From Streptomyces sp. NBC_00510 (GTDB taxonomy: Bacteria > Actinomycetota > Actinomycetes > Streptomycetales > Streptomycetaceae), in NCBI GenBank assembly GCA_036013505.1, contig CP107851.1, forward strand, positions 5,234,001-5,298,000: a DNA stretch of 64,000 nt, read 5' to 3'. The position numbers and the translations under genes were made by a program. The notes under the pieces are model-generated. The model saw nothing but the letters and a program-made list of their open reading frames with translations, did no database searches and was not told the DNA's origin. Position 1 is the first letter of the stretch; each line of letters opens with the position of its first letter. Positions 48,295 to 58,574 of this stretch are shown here, piece after piece.

Positions 48295-48699
48295 TCAGGC
48301 GCGGCCCATGGCGCGGGTCAGCGCGATCTCGACGACGACCCGGTCCGGGTTGGGGGCGGGGGTGCGGCCGTAGCGCTCGGCGTAGCGCCGTACCGCGTCG
48401 GCGACGGCGTCCGGGTCGGTGTTGATCCGGGCCACGCCCTCCAGCGTCGCCCACCGCCCCTTGTCGACCTGGCACACCGCGACCCGGGCCCCTTCGGGCC
48501 CGGCCGCCAGCACGTGGGCGACCTTCCGGCTCGCCTTGTTGGTGATCACGCGAGCCAGCCCCGCCTCGGGGTCGTACGTCACACCCACCGGCACGACGTG
48601 CGGGGAGCCGTCGGGCCGGTGGGTCGTGAGCGTGCTCATCAGGTACTCCCGCCAGAAGGCGAGGTAGGCGGGATCTGGTTCGCGTGGGTCGACCGTCAT
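48295..48699 (-). CDS. PPOX/F420-type split-barrel protein
   Basis: A 134-residue split-barrel flavin- or deazaflavin-binding protein: LAFWREYLMSTLTTHRPDGSPHVVPVGVTYD, ARVITNKASRKVAHVLA, VAVCQVDKGRWATLEGVARI and the end VVVEIALTRAMGRA. The pattern is that of the pyridoxamine-5'-phosphate-oxidase-like/F420H2-dependent group common in actinobacteria. Reaction and cofactor cannot be settled by eye. Its start lies 13 bases after the stop of the PA14/FN3 gene on the same strand, and it may be read through from it. The Hsp70 gene follows after 116 bases with its own -35-like TTGACG. Confidence 0.82.
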   Translation of the reverse strand: MTVDPREPDPAYLAFWREYLMSTLTTHRPDGSPHVVPVGVTYDPEAGLARVITNKASRKVAHVLAAGPEGARVAVCQVDKGRWATLEGVARINTDPDAVADAVRRYAERYGRTPAPNPDRVVVEIALTRAMGRA

Positions 48700-48712
48700 A
48701 CCGGGAAGGATG

Positions 48713-50470
48713 TCACCCGGTCGGCGCCAGGGCGATGGAGCCCCACACCGGGAAGGACTCCGTCCCGTCGTCGAGGACGGCGGTCACCCGGTAGACGTGG
48801 GTCGTGCCCGTGGCCGGCGTGGTGTCGGTCCAGCTCGACGGCAGGGTGGGCAGGGGTGTGTCGTTGAGCTTCACGTAGGAGCGGGTGGTGTAGTCGAAGT
48901 CGTACACGTTGTAGCCGGTGATCCGGTCGCACACGGCGGCGTTCGAGCAGTACCAGTCCAGGAGCACCCCGCCGGTGGCCGTCACCGAGATGCTGTCCAT
49001 CCGCAGCGCGAGGGTGCCCGGCGCCGGGTAGGGGGTGTCCACCATGTTGATCGGCGTGACGTCCAAGGTGGCGGCCACGGTGTCCACGGTCGCGTTGCCC
49101 GAGGTGTCGACGGCCACGACCAGGAAGCTCACGGGCTGGCTGCCGAGCGCCTTGACCAGGCGGTAGTGCGTGGTGCCCGCGGGGACCACGGCCGTGGTGT
49201 CCTTCTGGAAGTACGGCCGGCCGGTGTAGGCGTTCATCTCCCAGGAGCCGGTGTGGACCTCGTAGTGGTCGAGGTCGGCCGCCGTGCTGTCGTCCCAGTC
49301 GAGCTCGATGCCGTACTTCTCGGCCGTGCCGGTGAGGCCGGTGACGGCGGCCGGCGGGCCGGAGACCGCGGTCAGGGTGACCGAGGGCGCCTGGGCCCTG
49401 GCGGACTCGTTGCCGGAGGCGTCGACCGCGGTGACCGCGTAGGTGTACGTCCCGGCCGTGCCGCCGGGCCTCTGGTCGTTCAGGTACAGCTCGGTGGACG
49501 GGGCGCTGTTCGGGTCGAGCCGGACCCAGGCGCCGTCGGCGCCGGTGCGGCGGTACACGCGGTAGGACCGCAGGTCGGCGTCCTTGCCGGCGGCCCAGGT
49601 CACCTTCACGGCGCCGGTGGACTCGGAGTACGTCGCGGCGACCCCGGTCGGTACGGCCGGAGCGGTCCTGTCGGTGCTGGTGACCGCGACCAGGGCGGAG
49701 TCGGCCGAGGCGTGGCCCGCCTTGTCGACGGCCGTGACCTTGTAGACGTACCTCGCACCCGTGGGCGGCGGGGTGTCGGTGAATCGGGGCGAGGTCAGCA
49801 GGGCGGTGCCGCTGATCCTGGTCCAGGCGGTCGCGGTCGCGAGCCGGCGGTAGACGCGGTAGCCGGCCAGGTCCATCTCGGCGTTCTGGGACCAGGTCAG
49901 GCCGGCCTTGGCCGTGCTGCCGGAGTACGTGGCGCGCAGGCCGGCCGGGGCCAGCGGCTTGACCTTGTCGACGGAGGCCGACGTGCGGGGCGCGTAGCCG
50001 AACGTCACGTTGGCCTTGCCCCTGAAGGCGGCGAAGTCGACGCGGATGGTGTGCTTGCCCTTGGGGACGGTGAGGTTGACCGTCTTCTTCTGGGTCTTGC
50101 TCACGTCCTTCCAGAGGCTGATCTTGCGGTTGCCGTCGAGGTAGACGCGGACGCCGTCCTGCGCGGTGGTGGTGAAGCTGAACGGGCCGCCCGATCCGAA
50201 GTTCCTGGTCACCGACCAGCGGACGCCGAAGTTGTCCTTGGGCAGTGAGACGCCGGCCGGATCGCCCGAGCCGTAGTTCTCGCTGATCTTCGTGTCGCAG
50301 ACGGTCTTCTTGGGGGTGCCCTTGAAGGCCGTGTTGGCGTAGTAGGTCGCCTTCCACACGTTGGTGCCGCAGGTGACGGCGGTGGTGGCGTGGGCCGGGA
50401 CGGTGCCGGCGGTGGTGCCCCATGCAAGGGCGGTGGCGGCGACTACGGCCGCGGAATGGCGTATGGACAT
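48713..50470 (-). CDS. Secreted PA14-like/multi-FN3 protein, paralogue
   Basis: A 585-residue exported protein, paralogous to the one at 41733-43754 in order and wording: signal peptide (MSIRHSAAVVAATALAWGTTAG), PA14-like domain (VWKATYYANTAFKGTPKK, NFGVRWSVTRNFGSGG, GKHTIRVDFAAFRG) and about four FN3 domains (EMDLAGYRVYRRL, YVYKVTAVDKAGHAS). It has one FN3 domain fewer. The first 170 residues are especially conserved, suggesting recent duplication or conversion of that part. A cell-wall or polysaccharide-binding role is inferred. It shares its upstream region with clpB, divergently. Confidence 0.9.
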   Translation of the reverse strand: MSIRHSAAVVAATALAWGTTAGTVPAHATTAVTCGTNVWKATYYANTAFKGTPKKTVCDTKISENYGSGDPAGVSLPKDNFGVRWSVTRNFGSGGPFSFTTTAQDGVRVYLDGNRKISLWKDVSKTQKKTVNLTVPKGKHTIRVDFAAFRGKANVTFGYAPRTSASVDKVKPLAPAGLRATYSGSTAKAGLTWSQNAEMDLAGYRVYRRLATATAWTRISGTALLTSPRFTDTPPPTGARYVYKVTAVDKAGHASADSALVAVTSTDRTAPAVPTGVAATYSESTGAVKVTWAAGKDADLRSYRVYRRTGADGAWVRLDPNSAPSTELYLNDQRPGGTAGTYTYAVTAVDASGNESARAQAPSVTLTAVSGPPAAVTGLTGTAEKYGIELDWDDSTAADLDHYEVHTGSWEMNAYTGRPYFQKDTTAVVPAGTTHYRLVKALGSQPVSFLVVAVDTSGNATVDTVAATLDVTPINMVDTPYPAPGTLALRMDSISVTATGGVLLDWYCSNAAVCDRITGYNVYDFDYTTRSYVKLNDTPLPTLPSSWTDTTPATGTTHVYRVTAVLDDGTESFPVWGSIALAPTG

Positions 50471-50559
50471 GTCAGTGGATCCCCTCCCCTGGGGGTTGAT
50501 CTTGGCAGAGATGTGGAGGACTGCAAAGGCTTTCTGTGCCCGTCGCTGGCATTCACAGA

Positions 50560-50580
50560 CTTGAGTGGAATAGACTCAAC
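50560..50580. promoter_or_regulatory. HspR operator (HAIR) upstream of clpB
   Basis: CTTGAGT-N7-ACTCAAC, one base from the consensus. HspR control of clpB is established in Streptomyces. The site also lies upstream of the divergent PA14/FN3 gene (start 50470), which may therefore be influenced by HspR. Confidence 0.92.
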
Positions 50581-50646
50581 TTGTCTCACGCTGGAGAAGG
50601 CAGGTCCGAAACGGTTCGGAAGGACCAGAAGGAGGAGTACGCGGAC

Positions 50647-53244
<2,598 letters not shown>

Positions 53245-53278
53245 GGCACCCCGGGAACGGCACGCGAACGGGGCTCGG

Positions 53279-53305
53279 CGGGCCGCGCTTGCACGGCGCG
53301 GCCCG
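53279..53305 (+). terminator. Hairpin after clpB
   Basis: CGGGCCGCG (53279-53287) and CGCGGCCCG (53297-53305) pair perfectly around a 9-base loop, 35 bases after the stop. Confidence 0.7.
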
Positions 53306-53348
53306 CGGTGAGGGAGGATGGGTGTATCCGTACGAAGGGAACTGCAAG

Positions 53349-53879
53349 GTGAGCATCGACCCGTCCTCGATTCCGAATTTCGGGGGCCAGCCGGACCCCC
53401 AGCCCGGCCCTGCCGGGAACGTGGTCATTCCTGACCAGGATCTGGTCAAGCAGCTGCTGGAGCAGATGGAGCTCAAGTACGTCGTCGACGAGGAGGGCGA
53501 CCTCGCCGCGCCGTGGGAGGAGTTCCGCACCTACTTCATGTTCCGCGGGGAGGAGGACCAGCAGATCTTCGCGGTCCGCACCTTCTACGACCGGCCGTAC
53601 AGCATCGAGGACAAGCCTCAGCTGCACGAGGCGCTCGACGACTGGAACCGCCGCACCCTGTGGCCGAAGGTCTACACCCACACGCACGACGACGGCACGG
53701 TCCGTCTGATCGGCGAGGCCCAGATGCTGATCGGCCTCGGCGTCGGCCTGGAGCACTTCGTCTCCAGCACCGTCAGCTGGGTCCGGGCCTCCATCGAGTT
53801 CGAGAAGTGGATCCTCGAGGCCCTCGGGCTGGAGAAGGACGCGGAGTCCACGGACGACGACGGCGACGGCGAGGACTGA
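53349..53879 (+). CDS. YbjN-domain protein
   Basis: A 176-residue acidic protein from GTG 53349, with AAGGGA upstream. Residues about 30-165 match the YbjN pattern (LEQMELKYVVDEEGDLAAPWEEFRTYFMF, IFAVRTFYDRPY, LHEALDDWNRRTLWPKVYTHTHDDGTVRLIGEAQMLI, GVGLEHFVSSTVSWVRASIEFEKWI), a fold related to type III secretion chaperones, seen as a sensory or chaperone-like module. The last 15 residues are Asp/Glu only. Downstream of clpB in Streptomyces by memory, but it has its own start region. Confidence 0.87.
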   Translation: MSIDPSSIPNFGGQPDPQPGPAGNVVIPDQDLVKQLLEQMELKYVVDEEGDLAAPWEEFRTYFMFRGEEDQQIFAVRTFYDRPYSIEDKPQLHEALDDWNRRTLWPKVYTHTHDDGTVRLIGEAQMLIGLGVGLEHFVSSTVSWVRASIEFEKWILEALGLEKDAESTDDDGDGED

Positions 53880-54045
53880 GCGCGCCCGCACGGGCGTACA
53901 CGGACCGCACGAGGGCAGCCCCTCCAGCAGCCCGTCCGCCACGCGACCGCCGGTGAGCGGGCGTGCGCGGGCGGGCTGCCGTGCTCCGGTCCCGGTCCGA
54001 GGCGCGCCCTGACCGGCCCCGACCGGCCCCGACCCGCCCAGGGCC

Positions 54046-55209
54046 TCAGAGCCGGCGCAGCCGCTCCACGCTCTCCCGCAGCACGTCCTCGCGCTTGCAG
54101 AAGGCGAAGCGCACGAGGCTGCGGCCCTCCTCCGCGTCGTCGTAGAAGATCACGTTCGGCACCGCCACCACCCCGCAGCGCTCGGGCAGCGCCCGGCAGA
54201 ACGCCAGGCCGTCCTTCTCGTCGAGCGGCCGGATGTCGGTGGTCACGAAGTACGTGCCCTCCGGGCGGAAGACCCTGAACCCGGCCGCCTCCAGGCCGTC
54301 GGAGAGCAGGTCCCGCTTGCGCCGCAGGTCCTCGCGGAAGTCCCGGTAGTAGGCGTCCGGCAGCCGGAGCGCCTCGGCCACGGCGTACTGGAACGGCCCC
54401 GCGCTCACGTACGTCAGGTACTGCTTGGCCGCGCGCACCGCGTCGACCAGGACGGGGGCGGCGGTCACCCAGCCGACCTTCCAGCCGGTGAACGAGAACG
54501 TCTTGCCCGCGCTCGAGATGGTGACCGTGCGGTCGCGCATCCCCGGGAAGGACGCGAGCGGCACGTGCTCCGTGCCGTACGTCAGGTGCTCGTAGACCTC
54601 GTCGGTGACCACGATCAGGTCGCGTTCGACGGCCAGCTCCGCGATCGCCGTCAGCTCCTGCCGGGTGAGGACCATGCCGGTCGGGTTGTGCGGGCTGTTG
54701 AGCAGCAGCAGCCGGGTCCGCGGGGTGACCGCCGCGCGCAGGGCGTCCAGGTCCGGGCGGAAGGTGGGCGCGCGCAGGGTGAGCGGGACGCGGCGGGCGC
54801 CGGCCATGGCGATGCAGGCGGCGTACGAGTCGTAGAAGGGCTCGAAGGCGATCACCTCGTCGCCCGGTTCCAGCAGCCCGAGCATGGCGGCCGCGATGGC
54901 CTCGGTGGCGCCCGCGGTGACCAGCACCTCGGTGTCGGGGTCGAAGCCGAGCCCGTGGAAGCGCAGCTGGTGCTCGGCGACGGCCCGGCGCAGTTCGGGC
55001 ACGCCGGGCCCGGGCGGGTACTGGTTGCCGCGGCCGTCGCGCAGCGCGCGCACGGCGGCCTCGCGCACCTCCTCGGGGCCGTCGGTGTCCGGGAAGCCCT
55101 GGCCCAGGTTGATCGCACCGGTGCGGACGGCGAGGGCGGACATCTCGGCGAAGATCGTGGTCCCGAACTCGGCGAGTGCGCGGTTGAGCGGGGGTCGCGA
55201 GGAGGTCAT
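54046..55209 (-). CDS. PLP-dependent aminotransferase (class I/II)
   Basis: A 387-residue fold-type I aminotransferase. PLP ligands are clear: NSPHNPTG (171-178), DEVYEHL (Asp203, Tyr206) and the Schiff-base Lys236 in SSAGKTFSFTGWKVGW; the phosphate Arg group follows. The sequence resembles the N-succinyldiaminopimelate/kynurenine-type aminotransferases (GQGFPDTDGPEEV). Two ATGs are possible; GGAGG at 55219-55223 touches the first (55218), so the second (55209), 9 bases away, is correct. Immediately upstream lies one copy of a 21-bp direct repeat, so a mobile insertion now separates this gene from its ancestral promoter region. Confidence 0.93.
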   Translation of the reverse strand: MTSSRPPLNRALAEFGTTIFAEMSALAVRTGAINLGQGFPDTDGPEEVREAAVRALRDGRGNQYPPGPGVPELRRAVAEHQLRFHGLGFDPDTEVLVTAGATEAIAAAMLGLLEPGDEVIAFEPFYDSYAACIAMAGARRVPLTLRAPTFRPDLDALRAAVTPRTRLLLLNSPHNPTGMVLTRQELTAIAELAVERDLIVVTDEVYEHLTYGTEHVPLASFPGMRDRTVTISSAGKTFSFTGWKVGWVTAAPVLVDAVRAAKQYLTYVSAGPFQYAVAEALRLPDAYYRDFREDLRRKRDLLSDGLEAAGFRVFRPEGTYFVTTDIRPLDEKDGLAFCRALPERCGVVAVPNVIFYDDAEEGRSLVRFAFCKREDVLRESVERLRRL

Positions 55210-55227
55210 GCCCGCCATCCTCCGCCG

Positions 55228-55248
55228 AACCTCTGGACTTCCTCAACT
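55228..55248. repeat. 21-bp direct repeat, left copy (putative att site)
   Basis: AACCTCTGGACTTCCTCAACT (beginning at 55228; one base over is the limit of identity) recurs exactly at 57271-57291. The copies flank the acetyltransferase/integrase segment like attL and attR. This copy sits 5 bases upstream of the aminotransferase ribosome-binding site. Confidence 0.88.
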
Positions 55249-55532
55249 GACGTTCGGGGGATCAGCACCTGCGCCGGTGTCCGGAGCACAGCCCCTGAGC
55301 AGGGGCAGAGGCGTAGGCGACTGTCGTCATCTGTCGTCGCTCGCTACCGTCGGACGGCCCAGAGACGGCCCGGGAATCCACGCTCTCCGCCGCGTAGCTC
55401 TAGCCGGACGGGGACGGTTGCTGTCATCGGCTGTGGGCGGCCGTAATTCGCTTGACCTAGCCATGGCTCGACGCTGCACTGTGGCGGGCGCCATGAGCGT
55501 GGTGCCAGCATCCCGGGGAGGCAGCGGCAGCA

Positions 55533-56756
55533 ATGAAGATCCGTCCCACGACCGACCAGGACCTCGACGTTTTCGTCGACACACTCCATGCCGCGTTCGG
55601 GCGCTTCCCGGAAACCCCGACCGAGGGCGGCGGCGGAGTCTGGTGGTCGGCGCTCGAAATGGACCGCAACCTGCTGGCCACGACGGCGGAGGGGCGGCCC
55701 GTCGGCACCGCGGGCGCGTACTCCTTCGAGCTCACCCTGCCCGGTGAGGCCATCGTCCCGGCCGCCGGGGTGAGCGCCGTCGGCGTCCTGCCTTCACACC
55801 GACGCCAAGGCGTGCTCAGCGCCATGATGCGGCATCAACTCACAGAGTTGCGGGACCGAGGGGAGTTCCTCTCCGTACTGCTGGCCTCCGAAGCCCCGAT
55901 CTACGGCAGGTTCGGCTATGGACCGGCGACCTACACGGGGCGGCTGACAGTGCCGCGCCACAAGGCCGCCCTCGCCGTACCGCGTGCGCGCGGAACGGCC
56001 GACGCCACGGCGACCGGCTCAGTCGAGCTGCTGCGGCGAGCCGAGTGCCAAGAGATCCTGGAAGAGGTCTACGACCGGTACCGCCGCGCACAGCCCGGTG
56101 CGCTGTCCCGGCCGCACCGCTGGTGGGCTCTGGGCGCGGGGCAGCCCCCTGTCGCCCCGGCACCGCGCCACGTTGCCGTCCACCGCGACGCCGACGGCGT
56201 CCCGGATGGGTACGCCAGCTACTCCCTCGGCGAGTCCGAAACCTTGACGGTCGACGAGACCATTGCCACTACCGACACCGCCTTTACGGCCCTGGCTCGG
56301 TTCGTGCTCGGCCACGACCTGGTCACTGAGGTCGTGTTCAAGCACGTCACGCCCGATCACCCGTTGCGCTGGCAGTTTGCGGATTTCCGTGCCGGCCAGG
56401 CAGGCAACCACACCGACTGGCTCTGGGTGCGGTTGCTGGACGTCCCGCGTGCGCTGACCTCGCGCGGCTGGTTCACGGACGGCGAGCTCGTCCTCGACGT
56501 CGACGACCCGTTCCTCGGCGAGCATGGCCGGTACCTGCTGACCGTCCGGGACGGCAAGGCCGACTGCGTCCCCACGGACCAGGAGCCTGACCTGTCCCTG
56601 GACATAAGCGATCTGGGCTCGGTCTACCTCGGTGGTACCACCCCGAGCACCCTCGTGCGCGGCGGGCACATCCGGGCCCACCGCCCCGGCGCGGCCACCC
56701 TCGCCGACGCCCTCTTCCGCGCCGAGCGCCCCCCGCACTGCCTGCACTGGTTCTGA
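55533..56756 (+). CDS. Eis-like GNAT N-acetyltransferase
   Basis: A 407-residue protein of the Eis family. The N-terminal GNAT fold has the acetyl-CoA motif A (GVSAVGVLPSHRRQGVLSAMM, matching the R/Q-x-x-G-x-A/L pattern), followed by the ASEAPIYGRFGYGPA block that marks Eis proteins. The middle is a second degenerate GNAT domain, and the C-terminal SCP2-like domain ends LHWF with a free carboxylate used in catalysis in Eis. Eis enzymes acetylate amines such as aminoglycosides or peptides; the substrate here is not known. It is the cargo of the 21-bp-flanked segment. Confidence 0.92.
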   Translation: MKIRPTTDQDLDVFVDTLHAAFGRFPETPTEGGGGVWWSALEMDRNLLATTAEGRPVGTAGAYSFELTLPGEAIVPAAGVSAVGVLPSHRRQGVLSAMMRHQLTELRDRGEFLSVLLASEAPIYGRFGYGPATYTGRLTVPRHKAALAVPRARGTADATATGSVELLRRAECQEILEEVYDRYRRAQPGALSRPHRWWALGAGQPPVAPAPRHVAVHRDADGVPDGYASYSLGESETLTVDETIATTDTAFTALARFVLGHDLVTEVVFKHVTPDHPLRWQFADFRAGQAGNHTDWLWVRLLDVPRALTSRGWFTDGELVLDVDDPFLGEHGRYLLTVRDGKADCVPTDQEPDLSLDISDLGSVYLGGTTPSTLVRGGHIRAHRPGAATLADALFRAERPPHCLHWF

Positions 56757-56840
56757 CCGCACCTCGCGACATCTTGGTCACTTGACGTCGTTGACACCTG
56801 GGCGAGCACGACCGAGCGGGCGTTGGCGCGGCCGGACGCG

Positions 56841-56875
56841 GGCCGCGCGCCCGGCGGAGCGTGAGCGACGCCGGG
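56841..56875. repeat. 35-bp palindromic repeat, copy C
   Basis: Identical to 19527-19561 and 27199-27233. It adjoins the start of the deleted integrase here, as copy B does at 27 kb. Confidence 0.9.
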
Positions 56876-57199
56876 TGTCTTGAGGAGCGCTACCGTGCCG
56901 TGGTCGATGTCGCGGCTGGGTGCGGACTGCGTCAGGGAGAAGTGTTCGGGCTTGCTGAGGGCGCGCTGGACTTCGTGGGCGCCCGTGAACACGGCATGCA
57001 CGCTCTCCGGCACTTCTACGCCTCGGTACTCCTCGACTCCGGGGAGAGCGTGAAGGCCGTGAGCGAGTACATGGGACACGCTGACCCGGCGATGACCCTT
57101 CGCGTGTACGCGCACCTGATGCCCAACAGCCGCGAGCGATCCCGGCGGGCCGTTGACCGAGTCCTTGGGCCGCCTGACGATGAAGATCGCGGCCCCTAG
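56861..57199 (+). pseudogene. Internally deleted tyrosine integrase
   Basis: After a few codons from the palindromic repeat, the frame reads LEERYRAVVDVAAGCGLRQGEVFGLAEG, the first catalytic-Arg block of a tyrosine recombinase, then jumps at ALDFVGAREHGM to the C-terminal block HALRHFYASVLLDSGE and MGHADPAMTLRVYAHLMPN, with the nucleophile Tyr. The roughly 80 residues that normally separate these blocks, and the whole DNA-binding N-terminus, are missing, so the protein is inactive. It differs from the 20/27-kb integrase in wording (VYAHL versus IYQHS). It lies just inside the right 21-bp repeat. Confidence 0.8.
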
Positions 57200-57220
57200 A
57201 CGGCCCAGTCGTCCACCCTT

Positions 57221-57256
57221 GGCCCCTGGTTCTGCTTCCGATGCAGACCAGGGGCC
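57221..57256. terminator. Hairpin near the right end of the mini-element
   Basis: GGCCCCTGGT-TCTGC pairs with GCAGACCAGGGGCC (one bulged base), 20 bases after the integrase-remnant stop. Confidence 0.7.
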
Positions 57257-57270
57257 TTCCCGTACCCGGA

Positions 57271-57291
57271 AACCTCTGGACTTCCTCAACT
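57271..57291. repeat. 21-bp direct repeat, right copy (putative att site)
   Basis: Exact second copy of 55228-55248 in the same orientation, 2,043 bases downstream. Confidence 0.88.
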
Positions 57292-57363
57292 TTGCTTTCG
57301 GCCGCGGACGGCGGGGGCATCACCGTCGCACAACGGAAAGCACGGAAAGCGGGGGTGGGAACG

Positions 57364-57630
57364 ATGGGCGCGTTGGTCGTATTGCTCGTCTTCGGCGCGA
57401 TAGTGGGGCTCGTCGTCGTGGCGGCGAGGAAGGGCGGCCGGCGGAAGGGCCGGCGGCGCTCGTACAGCTCCTCCGCCGGGGCCGGCTGGTGGGCGGGGGA
57501 CGCGGGTTCCTCCGACGGGGGAGGCGGCGGCCACCACGGGGGAGGCCACCACTCCTGCGGCGGCGGGAGCTCGTGCGGCGGGGGGAGCAGCTCGTGCGGC
57601 GGCGGCGGGGGCTGCGGCGGCGGAAGCTGA
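57364..57630 (+). CDS. Single-helix protein with Gly/Cys/His-rich tail
   Basis: An 88-residue protein from ATG 57364: one transmembrane helix (GALVVLLVFGAIVGLVVVAA), a very basic stretch (RKGGRRKGRRRS), a short acidic/aromatic piece (WWAGDAGSSD), then 30 residues of Gly with His, Ser and Cys (HHGGGHHSCGGGSSCGGGS). The four evenly spaced Cys plus His could bind metal or cross-link. Such short helix-plus-GGS/Cys proteins occur in Streptomyces but I do not know their role. It lies directly beyond the right 21-bp repeat. Confidence 0.6.
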   Translation: MGALVVLLVFGAIVGLVVVAARKGGRRKGRRRSYSSSAGAGWWAGDAGSSDGGGGGHHGGGHHSCGGGSSCGGGSSSCGGGGGCGGGS

Positions 57631-57668
57631 CGATACGAAATTGCGTATTGCCCGTGCCGAATCGCATA

Positions 57669-57701
57669 TGCGCCCGGTGGGTTACTCACCCGTCGGGCGC
57701 A
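57669..57701 (+). terminator. Hairpin after the Gly/Cys/His-rich gene
   Basis: TGCGCCCG (57669-57676) and CGGGCGCA (57694-57701) form the outer stem; GTGGG and CACCC stabilise the inside. Confidence 0.75.
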
Positions 57702-57928
57702 TTTGTAGTGAACACCTGAACCCGTCCGGGCCCTTGCGGATGTAAAGGGGGTGGAGATGGGTAAAAACGCTGAAGGCGACGCGCCATTCATGATTGCGTA
57801 TTCACCGACCCCTCGTGGGCACGAGCCGACGGACGTTCTCCCCCACAGGCGCGGGTCGGCGCGTCCTCTCCCCCCCATGCCCGTGACCTCCCCTCGCTTG
57901 CTCGCGATGTGCCTGCGGAGCCGACTTC
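57702..57928. other. Leader region before the DUF2617 gene
   Basis: No supported gene; a purine-rich run (GTAAAGGGGGTGGAGATGGG, around 57744) begins an open frame that overlaps the next gene, but it lacks convincing coding bias beyond 57930. Confidence 0.5.
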
Positions 57929-58465
57929 ATGCTCACCATGCTTCAGACCGCCTACACCGACACCCGCGCCGGCGACCTGGCCTGGTGTCTGGGGAAGGAC
58001 GAGCTGCCGGCGCTCGCCGTGCTCGACCGCGAGCTACCGGGCGCCGGTTCCGGCGCGCCCGCGGCCCCCCGCGTCCAGGTCCAGCTGCGGCTGCTCGGTG
58101 CCTCCCACCAGGTCATCCTGGACTCGGCCCGCGGCCGCTGTTCGGAGACCGTCGCCTGCCTGCCGGGCACCAGCGCGCCGCTGCCGTTCGGTGTGGCACG
58201 GCGGATCGCCGGCTGGGACTACGAGTTCGCGGCGCGGATCGAGACGCTCTCCCGGGGGGGCTTCGCCGGGCGGGCGCAGGAGCTGCTCGCGCTGGTGGCC
58301 GATCACCCCAATGGCCTGGCGGGGACGTTCCCGGGTGATCCGCACGCCTTCACCGCGTTGCTCGTGCAGTACCGCGGCGGCAGCGTCCTGTGGCGCACCT
58401 GGCACGCGTACCCCCAGGAAGGACGCCTGGTGGCGACCCGTTCGACCCTCAGCGCGCAGCCGTGA
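57929..58465 (+). CDS. DUF2617 family protein
   Basis: A 178-residue protein recognised as DUF2617 by MLTMLQTAYTDTRAGDLAWCLG, QLRLLGASHQVIL, CSETVACLPG, GWDYEFAARIETL and HPNGLAGTFPGDPHAFTALLV. The family is restricted to actinobacteria. No catalytic residues are known. In Streptomyces it precedes a spermidine-synthase-like gene, as here, with 109 bases between. Length and start (ATG 57929) fit the family. Confidence 0.88.
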   Translation: MLTMLQTAYTDTRAGDLAWCLGKDELPALAVLDRELPGAGSGAPAAPRVQVQLRLLGASHQVILDSARGRCSETVACLPGTSAPLPFGVARRIAGWDYEFAARIETLSRGGFAGRAQELLALVADHPNGLAGTFPGDPHAFTALLVQYRGGSVLWRTWHAYPQEGRLVATRSTLSAQP

Positions 58466-58574
58466 GCGCGGTGGTACGCCCGTGGCCGGCACGGCGTCAA
58501 CGCGCCGCCAAGTGCCACGAATTGCACCCCTGTGGGTGACGTGGACCGCCATATACCTGACATAGCGTGCAAGC

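Noticed and set aside
57751..58338. A 195-residue plus-strand frame starting MEMGKNAEGD
   Set aside because: It overlaps the well-supported DUF2617 gene in another frame over most of its length; no independent support.
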